Origin: Lachnospiraceae bacterium UBA1753
GTDB taxonomy: Bacteria > Bacillota > Clostridia > Lachnospirales > Lachnospiraceae
DNA: 5,434 nt
Reading direction: 5' to 3'
NCBI GenBank assembly: GCA_002317595.1
Contig: DCHL01000087.1
Span: forward strand, 716-6,149
Made by a program: the position numbers and the translations under genes. The notes beneath the pieces are model-generated. The model was not told the origin of the DNA and did no database searches. It saw only the letters and a program-made list of their open reading frames with translations. Positions 1 through 5,167 of this stretch are shown here, piece after piece; within the stretch, counting starts at the first letter, position 1; the number at the start of each line of letters is the position of its first letter.

Positions 1-412
1 CTGCAATCTTACCAGCGTCCTTTGTAGCCTGTCTCTGTGCATCGTTGAAGTATGCAGGAACAGTGATGACTGCCTCTGTAACCTTGTCGCCAAGGTAACT
101 CTCAGCATCAGCCTTAAGCTTCTGAAGAATCATAGCTGAAATCTGCTGAGGTGAGTACTTCTTGTCGTCAATCACGCGGCCTCTGTCTGTACCCATGTCT
201 CTCTTGATTGAAGCGATAGTCTTATCAGCGTTTGTAACTGCCTGACGCTTTGCAGGCTCACCTACAAGACGCTCTCCGTTCTTTGTGAATGCAACAACTG
301 AAGGTGTTGTTCTTGCTCCCTCGATGTTGTTGATGACTGTGGGCTTGCCGCCCTCCATAACTGCTACGCAGCTGTTTGTGGTTCCAAGGTCAATACCAAT
401 AATCTTGCTCAT
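1..412 (-). CDS. dnaK: Molecular chaperone DnaK (Hsp70), N-terminal part, cut by window edge
   Basis: Only the first 137 codons are in the window; the rest of this roughly 600-residue family runs off the left edge. DnaK is the cytoplasmic ATP-driven Hsp70 that binds exposed hydrophobic peptides, working with DnaJ and the exchange factor GrpE. The visible part is the start of the actin-like ATPase domain. It opens with MSKIIGIDLGTTNSCVAV, the phosphate-binding signature of Hsp70. It continues through GARTTPSVVAF, VGEPAKRQAVTN and the segment VTEAVITVPAYFNDAQRQAT, all characteristic of bacterial DnaK. The ATG start is fixed by the N-terminal signature and by an AGGAGG eight bases upstream. It is the third gene after hrcA and grpE, with about 70 bases separating it from grpE, and is presumably controlled by the CIRCE/HrcA system at the operon head. 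Identity is essentially certain. Confidence 0.98.
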   Translation of the reverse strand, partial: MSKIIGIDLGTTNSCVAVMEGGKPTVINNIEGARTTPSVVAFTKNGERLVGEPAKRQAVTNADKTIASIKRDMGTDRGRVIDDKKYSPQQISAMILQKLKADAESYLGDKVTEAVITVPAYFNDAQRQATKDAGKIA

Positions 413-420
413 TTATTTTT

Positions 421-426
421 CCTCCT
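421..426 (-). promoter_or_regulatory. Ribosome binding site of dnaK
   Basis: The minus strand reads AGGAGG, followed by eight bases and the dnaK ATG at 412. This is a full-strength Shine-Dalgarno match at optimal spacing. It fixes the start and fits high chaperone expression. Confidence 0.85.
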
Positions 427-440
427 TATACTATATCTCG

Positions 441-473
441 AAAAAAATTTTCTTGCCGCCTCAAATGTCGGCA
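441..473 (-). other. Weak hairpin plus U-tract between grpE and dnaK
   Basis: On the minus strand a short inverted repeat, TGCCG (473-469) and CGGCA (458-454) around a ten-base loop, is followed after a short A-rich gap by a run of seven T (447-441). The stem is only five pairs and the U-tract is not adjacent, so this is a poor terminator. It could be a partial attenuator or an mRNA processing site setting the grpE:dnaK ratio. Functional assignment is inference. Confidence 0.25.
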
Positions 474-482
474 GCAGGTGTC

Positions 483-1145
483 TTACTGGACTACAGCAAC
501 CATGCTGTGCCTTACAACAATGTCTCTGTACATGTATCCCTTTTGAAGCTCCTGTGCAACGATGCCTGACTCGTACTCATCGGACTCTGTCTGCATCACA
601 GCATTGTGGAGATTAGGATCAAATTCCTTGCCAACAGCCTCGATTGCTGTGACACCCATCTCTTCAAGTGTCTTGTTAAGCTGCTGGTAAACCTTTTCAA
701 CACCCTGGGCGAAGGGCTCTTCCTTCTGCTCATCTGTAAGTGTTGCCAGGCCTCTCTCGAAGTTATCTACGACAGGAAGGAGCTTCTCAACGATGCTCTT
801 GGCTCCCATGTCAAACATCTGTGCCTTCTCCTTCTCAGATCTCTTTCTGAAGTTCTCAAACTCAGCCATCCTGCGAAGGTCCCTGTCCTCGAGTTCCTTT
901 ATCTTCTCATCCCTAGGATCAGGCTTCTTATTTTTCTTGCCAAACAGCTTTGACTTCTTACCCTCAGCAGCCTCGCCACCTTCCTCAGTTGTCTCATCAG
1001 CCTCTGCCGAGCCATCAGCAGTCTCACCATCCTGCACTGCCTCTGCACTGCCCTCTTCTGCAGTTCCGTTATCCGCAGCCGCCTCGGCTGTCTCTTCAGA
1101 GCTCAGGTCTTCATTTTCTAAAATCTTCTTTTCCTGCTCACTCAA
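483..1145 (-). CDS. grpE: Nucleotide exchange factor GrpE (TTG start)
   Basis: GrpE is the cytoplasmic dimeric cochaperone that releases ADP from DnaK. With the start at TTG 1145 the product is 220 residues. Residues 1-62 are strongly acidic and low-complexity (Glu, Ala, Asp, Gly), followed by a basic patch (GKKSKLFGKKNKK). The long dimerisation coiled coil follows, with RMAEFENFRKRSEKEKAQM near 92-110 and LLPVVDNFERGL near 122-133. The C-terminal beta domain contains EFDPNLHNAVMQTES and the GYMYRDIVVRHSMVAV ending typical of the family. An upstream in-frame TTG at 1184 would give 233 residues and overlap hrcA by 26 bases, but the AGGAG there abuts it too closely to serve as a ribosome binding site. 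The 1145 TTG has AAGGAGG eight bases upstream. The acidic tail is long for the family but such tails are variable. The gene lies between hrcA and dnaK in one operon. Confidence 0.93.
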   Translation of the reverse strand: MSEQEKKILENEDLSSEETAEAAADNGTAEEGSAEAVQDGETADGSAEADETTEEGGEAAEGKKSKLFGKKNKKPDPRDEKIKELEDRDLRRMAEFENFRKRSEKEKAQMFDMGAKSIVEKLLPVVDNFERGLATLTDEQKEEPFAQGVEKVYQQLNKTLEEMGVTAIEAVGKEFDPNLHNAVMQTESDEYESGIVAQELQKGYMYRDIVVRHSMVAVVQ

Positions 1146-1153
1146 GCTCTTTT

Positions 1154-1160
1154 CCTCCTT
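1154..1160 (-). promoter_or_regulatory. Ribosome binding site deciding the grpE start
   Basis: The minus strand reads AAGGAGG, sharing its first two bases with the hrcA TAA stop (1161-1159). Eight bases later is TTG at 1145, in frame with GrpE. This placement suggests translational coupling of grpE to hrcA and argues for the shorter GrpE. Confidence 0.75.
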
Positions 1161-2187
1161 AATCCTTCTTATATAGTCTGTCAAGCTCCTGCATCAGCTG
1201 CTTGATCGTACTTACTACATTCTCATAATCCATTCGCTTGGGACCGATGATTCCGATGGTTCCCTTGACACCCTCCTCAAGCTTGTAGGTCGCTGTCACC
1301 ACACTGCAGTCCTGCATTGTCTCTACCGGTGCTTCGCTTCCTATATAAATCTGAATCCCGGTCTCATCTCCGACTGCCTCGGATTCCCTTACAATATCAC
1401 TGAGGGGCTGCTTCTCTTCGAAAAGATTAATAATCTCACTCGCTCTCTCATGGTCTGAAAGTTCCGGGTACTTGAAGATGTTCTGTGTACCACTCGTGTA
1501 AATCTCGACATCCTCATCAGTAACTATCGCATCTGCCACTGCATCAACCACGCCAGCCACAAGGTCTGAATGAATGCCCGCCTGCTGCTTGAGCTTGGTT
1601 ATCATCGCCAGATTAATGTCCTGCACCGATGTGCCTGCCAGGCTGGAGTTGAGAAGTATGTTGAGCTTCAGCATCATCTCCTCATCAAGGGGCTCATCTA
1701 CATGGACGATTCTGTTCTTGATTGTATTACCCTCTGTGACAAGCACTGCAAGTATCTGCTTATCATCAACCCTGGACAGCTGGATGAACTTGATCTTGCT
1801 GCCCTTGTATCTCGGGCTTGTGACCATGGCCGCATACTGTGTACTGGTTGCCAGAACCTTGGCCGCCTGCTTGAGAACCTTCTCAACCTTGTCAGCCTTC
1901 TGGAGTACCATCTCCATCTTGGCGTCCACCTCGCGGACCTTGTCCTCCATCATCGTATCAACGTAGAGTCTGTATCCCTTATCTGAAGGAATACGTCCTG
2001 CAGATGTGTGTGGCTGTATGATGTAGCCCATCTCCTCCAGGTCAGCCATCTCATTCCTGATGGTTGCTGAGCTCAGGTTGAGATCTGTATATTTTGAAAT
2101 TGTTCTCGATCCCACCGGCTCACCAGTCTCAAGATAATTCCTGATTATGGCCTGCAGAATCTTCAGCTTTCTCTCATCAAGCTCCAT
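1159..2187 (-). CDS. hrcA: Heat-inducible transcription repressor HrcA
   Basis: HrcA is a dimeric DNA-binding repressor of class I heat-shock genes. It binds the CIRCE inverted repeat, and its active folding is known to depend on the GroE chaperonin. The product is 342 residues, normal for the family. Residues 1-75 form the winged helix-turn-helix, with ERKLKILQAIIRNYLETGEP, GSRTISK, the LSSATIRNEMADLEEMG recognition region, and the wing motif HTSAGRIPSDKGYR. The rest corresponds to the GAF-like and dimerisation regions. It includes IKFIQLSRVDDKQILAVLVT and a conserved C-terminal stretch reading GTIGIIGPKRMDYENVVSTI. The ATG is supported by the conserved N-terminal sequence and an AAGGA six bases upstream. 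As first gene of the operon, about 100 bases downstream of CIRCE, it should be autoregulated. Confidence in identity is very high. Confidence 0.97.
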   Translation of the reverse strand: MELDERKLKILQAIIRNYLETGEPVGSRTISKYTDLNLSSATIRNEMADLEEMGYIIQPHTSAGRIPSDKGYRLYVDTMMEDKVREVDAKMEMVLQKADKVEKVLKQAAKVLATSTQYAAMVTSPRYKGSKIKFIQLSRVDDKQILAVLVTEGNTIKNRIVHVDEPLDEEMMLKLNILLNSSLAGTSVQDINLAMITKLKQQAGIHSDLVAGVVDAVADAIVTDEDVEIYTSGTQNIFKYPELSDHERASEIINLFEEKQPLSDIVRESEAVGDETGIQIYIGSEAPVETMQDCSVVTATYKLEEGVKGTIGIIGPKRMDYENVVSTIKQLMQELDRLYKKD

Positions 2188-2193
2188 CCTGAT

Positions 2194-2198
2194 TCCTT
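2194..2198 (-). promoter_or_regulatory. Ribosome binding site of hrcA
   Basis: The minus strand reads GGGAAGGAATCAGG directly before the ATG; AAGGA lies six bases from the start. The match is good but weaker than those of grpE and dnaK, fitting a repressor needed at low level. Confidence 0.65.
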
Positions 2199-2287
2199 CC
2201 CGAACTTATCTGGAATTCTCACCTGCATATCTCACAGGCAATCGTTACATCACCAGCGCTGCATCTAAGTAAATCCTAGGGCTCTTG

Positions 2288-2314
2288 TTAGCACTCAACC
2301 AATGGGAGTGCTAA
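2288..2314. promoter_or_regulatory. CIRCE operator (HrcA binding site)
   Basis: A perfect TTAGCACTC, nine-base spacer, GAGTGCTAA inverted repeat is present, exactly the consensus CIRCE element. It starts about five bases downstream of the predicted transcription start of the hrcA operon. HrcA bound here would block transcription, and the element would also lie in the 5' end of the mRNA. Confidence 0.97.
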
Positions 2315-2325
2315 TCACTATTGAT

Positions 2326-2354
2326 AAGATAGCACCACGACTGCTAAGTGTCAA
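2326..2354 (-). promoter_or_regulatory. Sigma-A promoter of the hrcA-grpE-dnaK operon
   Basis: On the minus strand the -35 is a consensus TTGACA (2354-2349), then a 17-base spacer, then TATCTT (2331-2326) as the -10. The transcription start would fall near 2319, just upstream of CIRCE, leaving a leader of about 130 bases before hrcA. Consensus boxes, ideal spacing and abutment to the operator make this a strong call. Confidence 0.88.
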
Positions 2355-2409
2355 CAGTACAAGGGGATAAAAATTATTAAATGAATATAAACAAATCTAA
2401 ACAAAATGA

Positions 2410-2448
2410 AACCCACGTAAATAGTCCATGTCCTATTCTACGTGGGTT
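2410..2448 (-). terminator. Probable intrinsic terminator upstream of the hrcA promoter
   Basis: AACCCACGTA (2410-2419) pairs perfectly with TACGTGGGTT (2439-2448). Inside, AATAG (2420-2424) pairs with CTATT (2433-2437), giving about 15 pairs with one bulge and an eight-base loop. On the minus strand the stem is followed by a T-rich stretch, TTTCATTTTGTTT. On the plus strand no T-run follows. It would stop transcripts entering from the repeat district or the membrane-protein gene before they reach the heat-shock promoter. The U-tract is interrupted, so efficiency is uncertain. Confidence 0.6.
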
Positions 2449-2468
2449 GTCCATAATATACTTTTTGC

Positions 2469-2504
2469 TCATCGGAAAATCTCATATATGTTTCTTCCCG
2501 ATGA
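2469..2504. repeat. Isolated copy of the 36-bp TCATCG/CGATGA palindromic element
   Basis: TCATCGG (2469-2475) and CCGATGA (2498-2504) form a seven-pair inverted repeat spanning exactly 36 bases, the same length and end sequences as the units of the tandem array at 2658-3164. It stands alone, separated from the array by the five-hairpin chain. The interior is A/T-rich and differs from the array copies. Confidence 0.75.
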
Positions 2505-2524
2505 CTCATCTTCAAAGACTCAAT

Positions 2525-2629
2525 AATTGCTTCGCAATTCTTTCGTTAAAATAACGCAGCTACGCTGCTAATGCTCCTGGGAGTGAACCCAGGAGCAACA
2601 AGCTATACCCCAGAGCTAAAGCTCAGGGG
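2525..2629. repeat. Chain of five consecutive short hairpins
   Basis: Five inverted repeats follow one another with gaps of about 0-11 bases. They are AATTGC/GCAATT (2525-2539), CGTTA/TAACG (2544-2556) and GCAGC/GCTGC (2556-2568). Then come GCTCCTGGG/CCCAGGAGC (2573-2596) and CCCCAGAGC/GCTCAGGGG with one mismatch (2608-2629). Three have three-base loops. No credible coding frame covers them. The packing suggests a structured RNA or a composite extragenic palindromic element. I recognise no named family. Confidence 0.7.
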
Positions 2630-2657
2630 ATATCTTGATTTATTTTATATTTCTCTA

Positions 2658-3164
2658 TCATCGATTTCTTCTAGATTCCGCTCTATCGATGACTGTTCTT
2701 ATACCGGCGTCATCGAAGAAATCAATACTCAACATTTCGCGATGATTGACTCCTGCATAGGTTCATCGCAAATATCTGATCTCTTCATTTTCCGATGATT
2801 AGTCCTTGCGCAAGTTCATCGCAAATATCTGATCTCTTCATTTTCCGATGATTAGTCCTTGTACAGGTTCATCGCTAGTCCCGCAATTCATAATTTCCCG
2901 ATGATTTGGGCCACATACTTTCATCGCAAATCACATAACTTAAGAATTTCCGATGACTCCTCGACATACTCGTCATCGAGAATTGCGTAATTCAGATTCT
3001 CCCGATGACGCCTCGACATGCTCGCCATCGAGAATTGCGCAATTTAGATTCTCCCGATGACGCCTCGACATGCTCGTCATCGAGAATTGCGTAATTTGGA
3101 TTCTCCCGATGACTCCTCGACATGCTCGCCATCGAGAATCGTCATAATCCCCAATTCCCGATGA
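2658..3164. repeat. Tandem array of ten palindromic elements, 52-53 bp period
   Basis: Ten elements each begin TCATCG (CCATCG in two) and end CGATGA. They start at 2658, 2710, 2763, 2816, 2869, 2921, 2973, 3025, 3077 and 3129. Nine are exactly 36 bases and the first is 35. They are separated by 17-base spacers early and 16-base spacers later. Elements 2763-2798 and 2816-2851 are identical. The elements at 2973, 3025 and 3077 differ at only a few positions and carry an extra AGAAT/ATTCT stem and an inner AATT/AATT palindrome. The last four spacers are near-identical versions of C[GT]CCTCGACAT[AG]CTCG. The interior of each element varies while the ends are conserved. No open frame of coding character crosses the array. 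This is not a CRISPR array: the conserved parts are short palindromic ends and the spacers are 16-17 bases and repeated. Function is unknown. Confidence 0.92.
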
Positions 3165-3202
3165 AACTCACCGAACTAATCTCAGCCGGGCCTCTCCCAA
3201 TA

Positions 3203-3319
3203 GAAGCTACAGAAGCCATAGAAGCTACAGAAGCTATAGAGGCTACAGAAACTACAGAGGCTACATAAGCTACAGAAACTACAGAAGCTATAGAAGCTAC
3301 ATAAACTATAGAAGCTACA
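3203..3319. repeat. 9-bp minisatellite, 13 units
   Basis: Thirteen contiguous nine-base units match the consensus GAAGCTACA, with variants such as GAAGCTATA, GAGGCTACA, GAAACTACA and TAAGCTACA. Because the unit is a multiple of three, some frames stay open by construction. On the minus strand one frame reads Val-Ala-Ser/Ile repeats from an ATG at 3333 to 3142, 16 bases after the membrane-protein stop. On the plus strand one frame reads Ser-Tyr-Arg repeats but has no start that I can find. The minus-strand frame has only a GGTGG touching its ATG and ends inside the palindromic array, so I do not annotate a gene. Confidence 0.9.
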
Positions 3320-3349
3320 GACACAGGCCTCATCCACCAAGGAAGAAGG

Positions 3350-5017
3350 TTATTTTTTCACCCAGAAATCAATGTCCCAGGCCCAGTTGCCAGTGCGGAG
3401 GGAATAGGTCCCTTCCTTCTTATAATTAACGGAGAGGTCCTCATCCGTGAATACCACATCAGTCTCAGGCAGGTTCATAACAAGCTCGTAGTCGCCGCGC
3501 AGAACCTTCTGGCGCAGCTGCTCGCGAAACTCAAGATGCTGGGCAATCACTTCCCCGGCGTGGGGGAAAAGCTTCTGCATAAGTGGCGACTCGGCATGCC
3601 TTTTAGCAAATTTCTCCGAGAAAACGAAGGGCTGTCCATCATTATACACATACTCGCCATTTGAATAGCCGTGGTAGTTAAGAGGCGGGAAGTAATAGAT
3701 ATCCTCGCGAAGGCCTGCCGCAGACACATCTTCCGTGAAATGAGTCTCATCAGCAGTTCCGACATACTTATCAGCCAGCTCATACGCCTGCTCCCACTGT
3801 CCCATCTCCTCAGCCGAGAGCCTGTTGATGATGAGTCTTGGCTCAACCTTGTAGATTGTATAGCCAATAAAAATCAGGCAGGCAAGCGTCGTCAGAATCA
3901 TCCTGACACGCGCACTTCCAAAGGGAATCTCAAGGCTGTCGAGAGCGCACACAGAAATCACGATGAGCGCCGGTGTGAAGAGCTGCAGGTAATATGACAG
4001 AAAAGCACCGTCGTTATTTCCTATATATCTGAGGACCGCAACCGCAATTACAGAGTGTATCCAGAACAGCATGATGAACTTCTGATTATTTACCAGCTTC
4101 TTTGTAATCCATCCCTTAATCATAAAAATAAGAGCGGCAAGTGCTGCGATAAACAGCATAAGAAGCATACCACCCAGGTATGATATCTGCATATTGTTAT
4201 AGGAAATACCAGTCTTGCCCATGGCCGCCCCGGCGCCGGGTCCCTTGAGGAAATATATTGCATAAGTCCAGTAGAGCGGGCAGGTGACAGTGATTGCCGA
4301 AAACAGGACAGCCGAAATCACGATTCCACTTGCCGCATAGCGCAGAAACAGTTTCCTATTAATATAGAACAGATACACAGCCCCCGTCGCAGCCACCATC
4401 AGGAAATACTGCTTTGTGAACAGCGTGGCAACCGTCAGTAGTGCGGCAATCTCAGGCTTGAACCTGTAAATAAGAGACTTCTCGTCCGTCTCCTCAGAGT
4501 CGACTCCCCTGCTCAGCACGAAAAGCACTGCAATCATTACGCACAGACCTAACGAGTCGGGAGCACCATACACATATCCATATCTCCAGTGGCAAAAAAT
4601 AGTGAGCAGGAACGCACAGGCAGGAGCAAACATACGTCTGCTATGTTCCTTCACCATGATTCCCACAAGAACTGCCGAGATAATAATGGAAGCAATCGAA
4701 ATATCATAATGGATTGTCCACAGGCTCACATTTGGCAGAAGCCACGCAAAGGGCACTGCTATCAAGGACATAAGCGGACCATACAGGTAACACACGGAAG
4801 GAACTGCTGAGTTCAGGGTGGATAACGAGTACGGATTGACTCCGCTTAAAATGGACTGCGTCATCGCAATATTCGCAGCCTCCCTGTACTCATTGGGATA
4901 CATCCCGGTCTGACCAGCAGCCAGAAATATCCTTACCAAATAAACTGCAGTATAAAGAATCACTGCAAGAGTCATCAGGTTGAATATAATGTTTTCCTTG
5001 TCAAAAAATTTCTTCAT
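3350..5017 (-). CDS. Polytopic membrane protein, probable GT-C fold glycosyltransferase
   Basis: The protein has 555 residues. By eye there are about eleven hydrophobic segments, near 12-33, 80-95, 103-122, 129-144, 153-169, 187-199, 203-219, 227-248, 281-300, 314-360 (two) and 372-389. A soluble C-terminal region of about 165 residues follows. After the first segment comes YREAANIAMTQSILSGVNPY (44-63), an acidic loop ending in NPY as in many lipid-phosphosugar-dependent GT-C enzymes. Further motifs are YLYGPLMSL (78-85), HWRYGYVYGAPDSLG (143-157), TKQYFLM (201-207) and YIGNNDGAFLSYYLQLFTPA (331-350). A role transferring a sugar from a polyprenyl-phosphate donor to an extracellular acceptor is inference; substrate is unknown. 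The C-terminal region is rich in Tyr, Asp and Glu and probably faces outside. The ATG is preceded by CAGGA with no spacing, so initiation is weak. No neighbour shares a pathway and no close terminator follows the stop. Alternative: an uncharacterised membrane protein of the same fold. Confidence 0.8.
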   Translation of the reverse strand: MKKFFDKENIIFNLMTLAVILYTAVYLVRIFLAAGQTGMYPNEYREAANIAMTQSILSGVNPYSLSTLNSAVPSVCYLYGPLMSLIAVPFAWLLPNVSLWTIHYDISIASIIISAVLVGIMVKEHSRRMFAPACAFLLTIFCHWRYGYVYGAPDSLGLCVMIAVLFVLSRGVDSEETDEKSLIYRFKPEIAALLTVATLFTKQYFLMVAATGAVYLFYINRKLFLRYAASGIVISAVLFSAITVTCPLYWTYAIYFLKGPGAGAAMGKTGISYNNMQISYLGGMLLMLFIAALAALIFMIKGWITKKLVNNQKFIMLFWIHSVIAVAVLRYIGNNDGAFLSYYLQLFTPALIVISVCALDSLEIPFGSARVRMILTTLACLIFIGYTIYKVEPRLIINRLSAEEMGQWEQAYELADKYVGTADETHFTEDVSAAGLREDIYYFPPLNYHGYSNGEYVYNDGQPFVFSEKFAKRHAESPLMQKLFPHAGEVIAQHLEFREQLRQKVLRGDYELVMNLPETDVVFTDEDLSVNYKKEGTYSLRTGNWAWDIDFWVKK

Positions 5018-5036
5018 TCCTGTTTCGCTTCTATAA

Positions 5037-5066
5037 ATAATACTTCTAAAAATAATACCTCAACAA
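5037..5066 (-). promoter_or_regulatory. Candidate promoter of the membrane-protein gene
   Basis: On the minus strand TTGTTG (5066-5061) and TATTAT (5042-5037) are separated by 18 bases. The start would lie near 5030, giving a very short leader before the ATG at 5017. It sits between the upstream terminator and the gene, where a promoter is expected. The region is A/T-rich, so chance matches are likely. Confidence 0.35.
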
Positions 5067-5102
5067 TAATCATCCAAATGTGTGATGCCTGTCGCACCAA
5101 TA

Positions 5103-5134
5103 GAAAAGGGACATCCCCGTCTGGAAATGTCCCT
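5103..5134 (-). terminator. Intrinsic terminator of the Lys/Ala-rich protein gene
   Basis: The minus-strand RNA folds AGGGACAU-UUCC, loop AGAC, GGGG-AUGUCCCU (stem 5107-5118 with 5123-5134), twelve pairs of which two are G-U. A UUUC tract follows the stem. The two wobble pairs form only in the minus-strand transcript, which supports the orientation. It lies about 40 bases after the stop codon of the right-edge gene and separates that gene from the membrane-protein gene. Confidence 0.85.
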
Positions 5135-5167
5135 CTCATATTAACTGATTTAAGTTACAATCGCAAC

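Noticed and set aside
483..2187. Several plus-strand frames of 70-138 residues opposite grpE and hrcA
   Set aside because: They are antisense shadows of clearly recognised genes, with low-complexity or Cys/Leu/Ser-rich translations and no start signals.
2200..2287. Riboswitch or second regulatory RNA in the hrcA leader
   Set aside because: Only a four-base CCTG/CAGG stem is evident, with no recognisable riboswitch core; CIRCE explains the regulation.
2571..2798. Plus-strand 75-residue frame across the hairpin chain and first array elements
   Set aside because: Composed of palindromes and repeats, no ribosome binding site, composition unlike a protein.
2658..3164. CRISPR array (36-bp elements at regular spacing)
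   Set aside because: The 36-base elements vary inside and share only palindromic ends, the 16-17 base spacers are too short and are themselves repeated, and no cas gene is visible.
2469..3164. Transposon or insertion sequence with terminal inverted repeats
   Set aside because: The inverted repeats are multiple and short-range, and no transposase frame lies between any pair.
3161..3268. Small plus-strand frame starting MKLTELISAGPLPIEAT and running into the minisatellite
   Set aside because: About 35 codons, no ribosome binding site, ends at a TAA made by a repeat-unit variant, and its ATG is part of the palindromic CGATGA end.
3547..4810. Frames of 73-108 residues on both strands within the membrane-protein gene
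   Set aside because: They overlap a long, coherent transmembrane protein and show no motifs or start signals.
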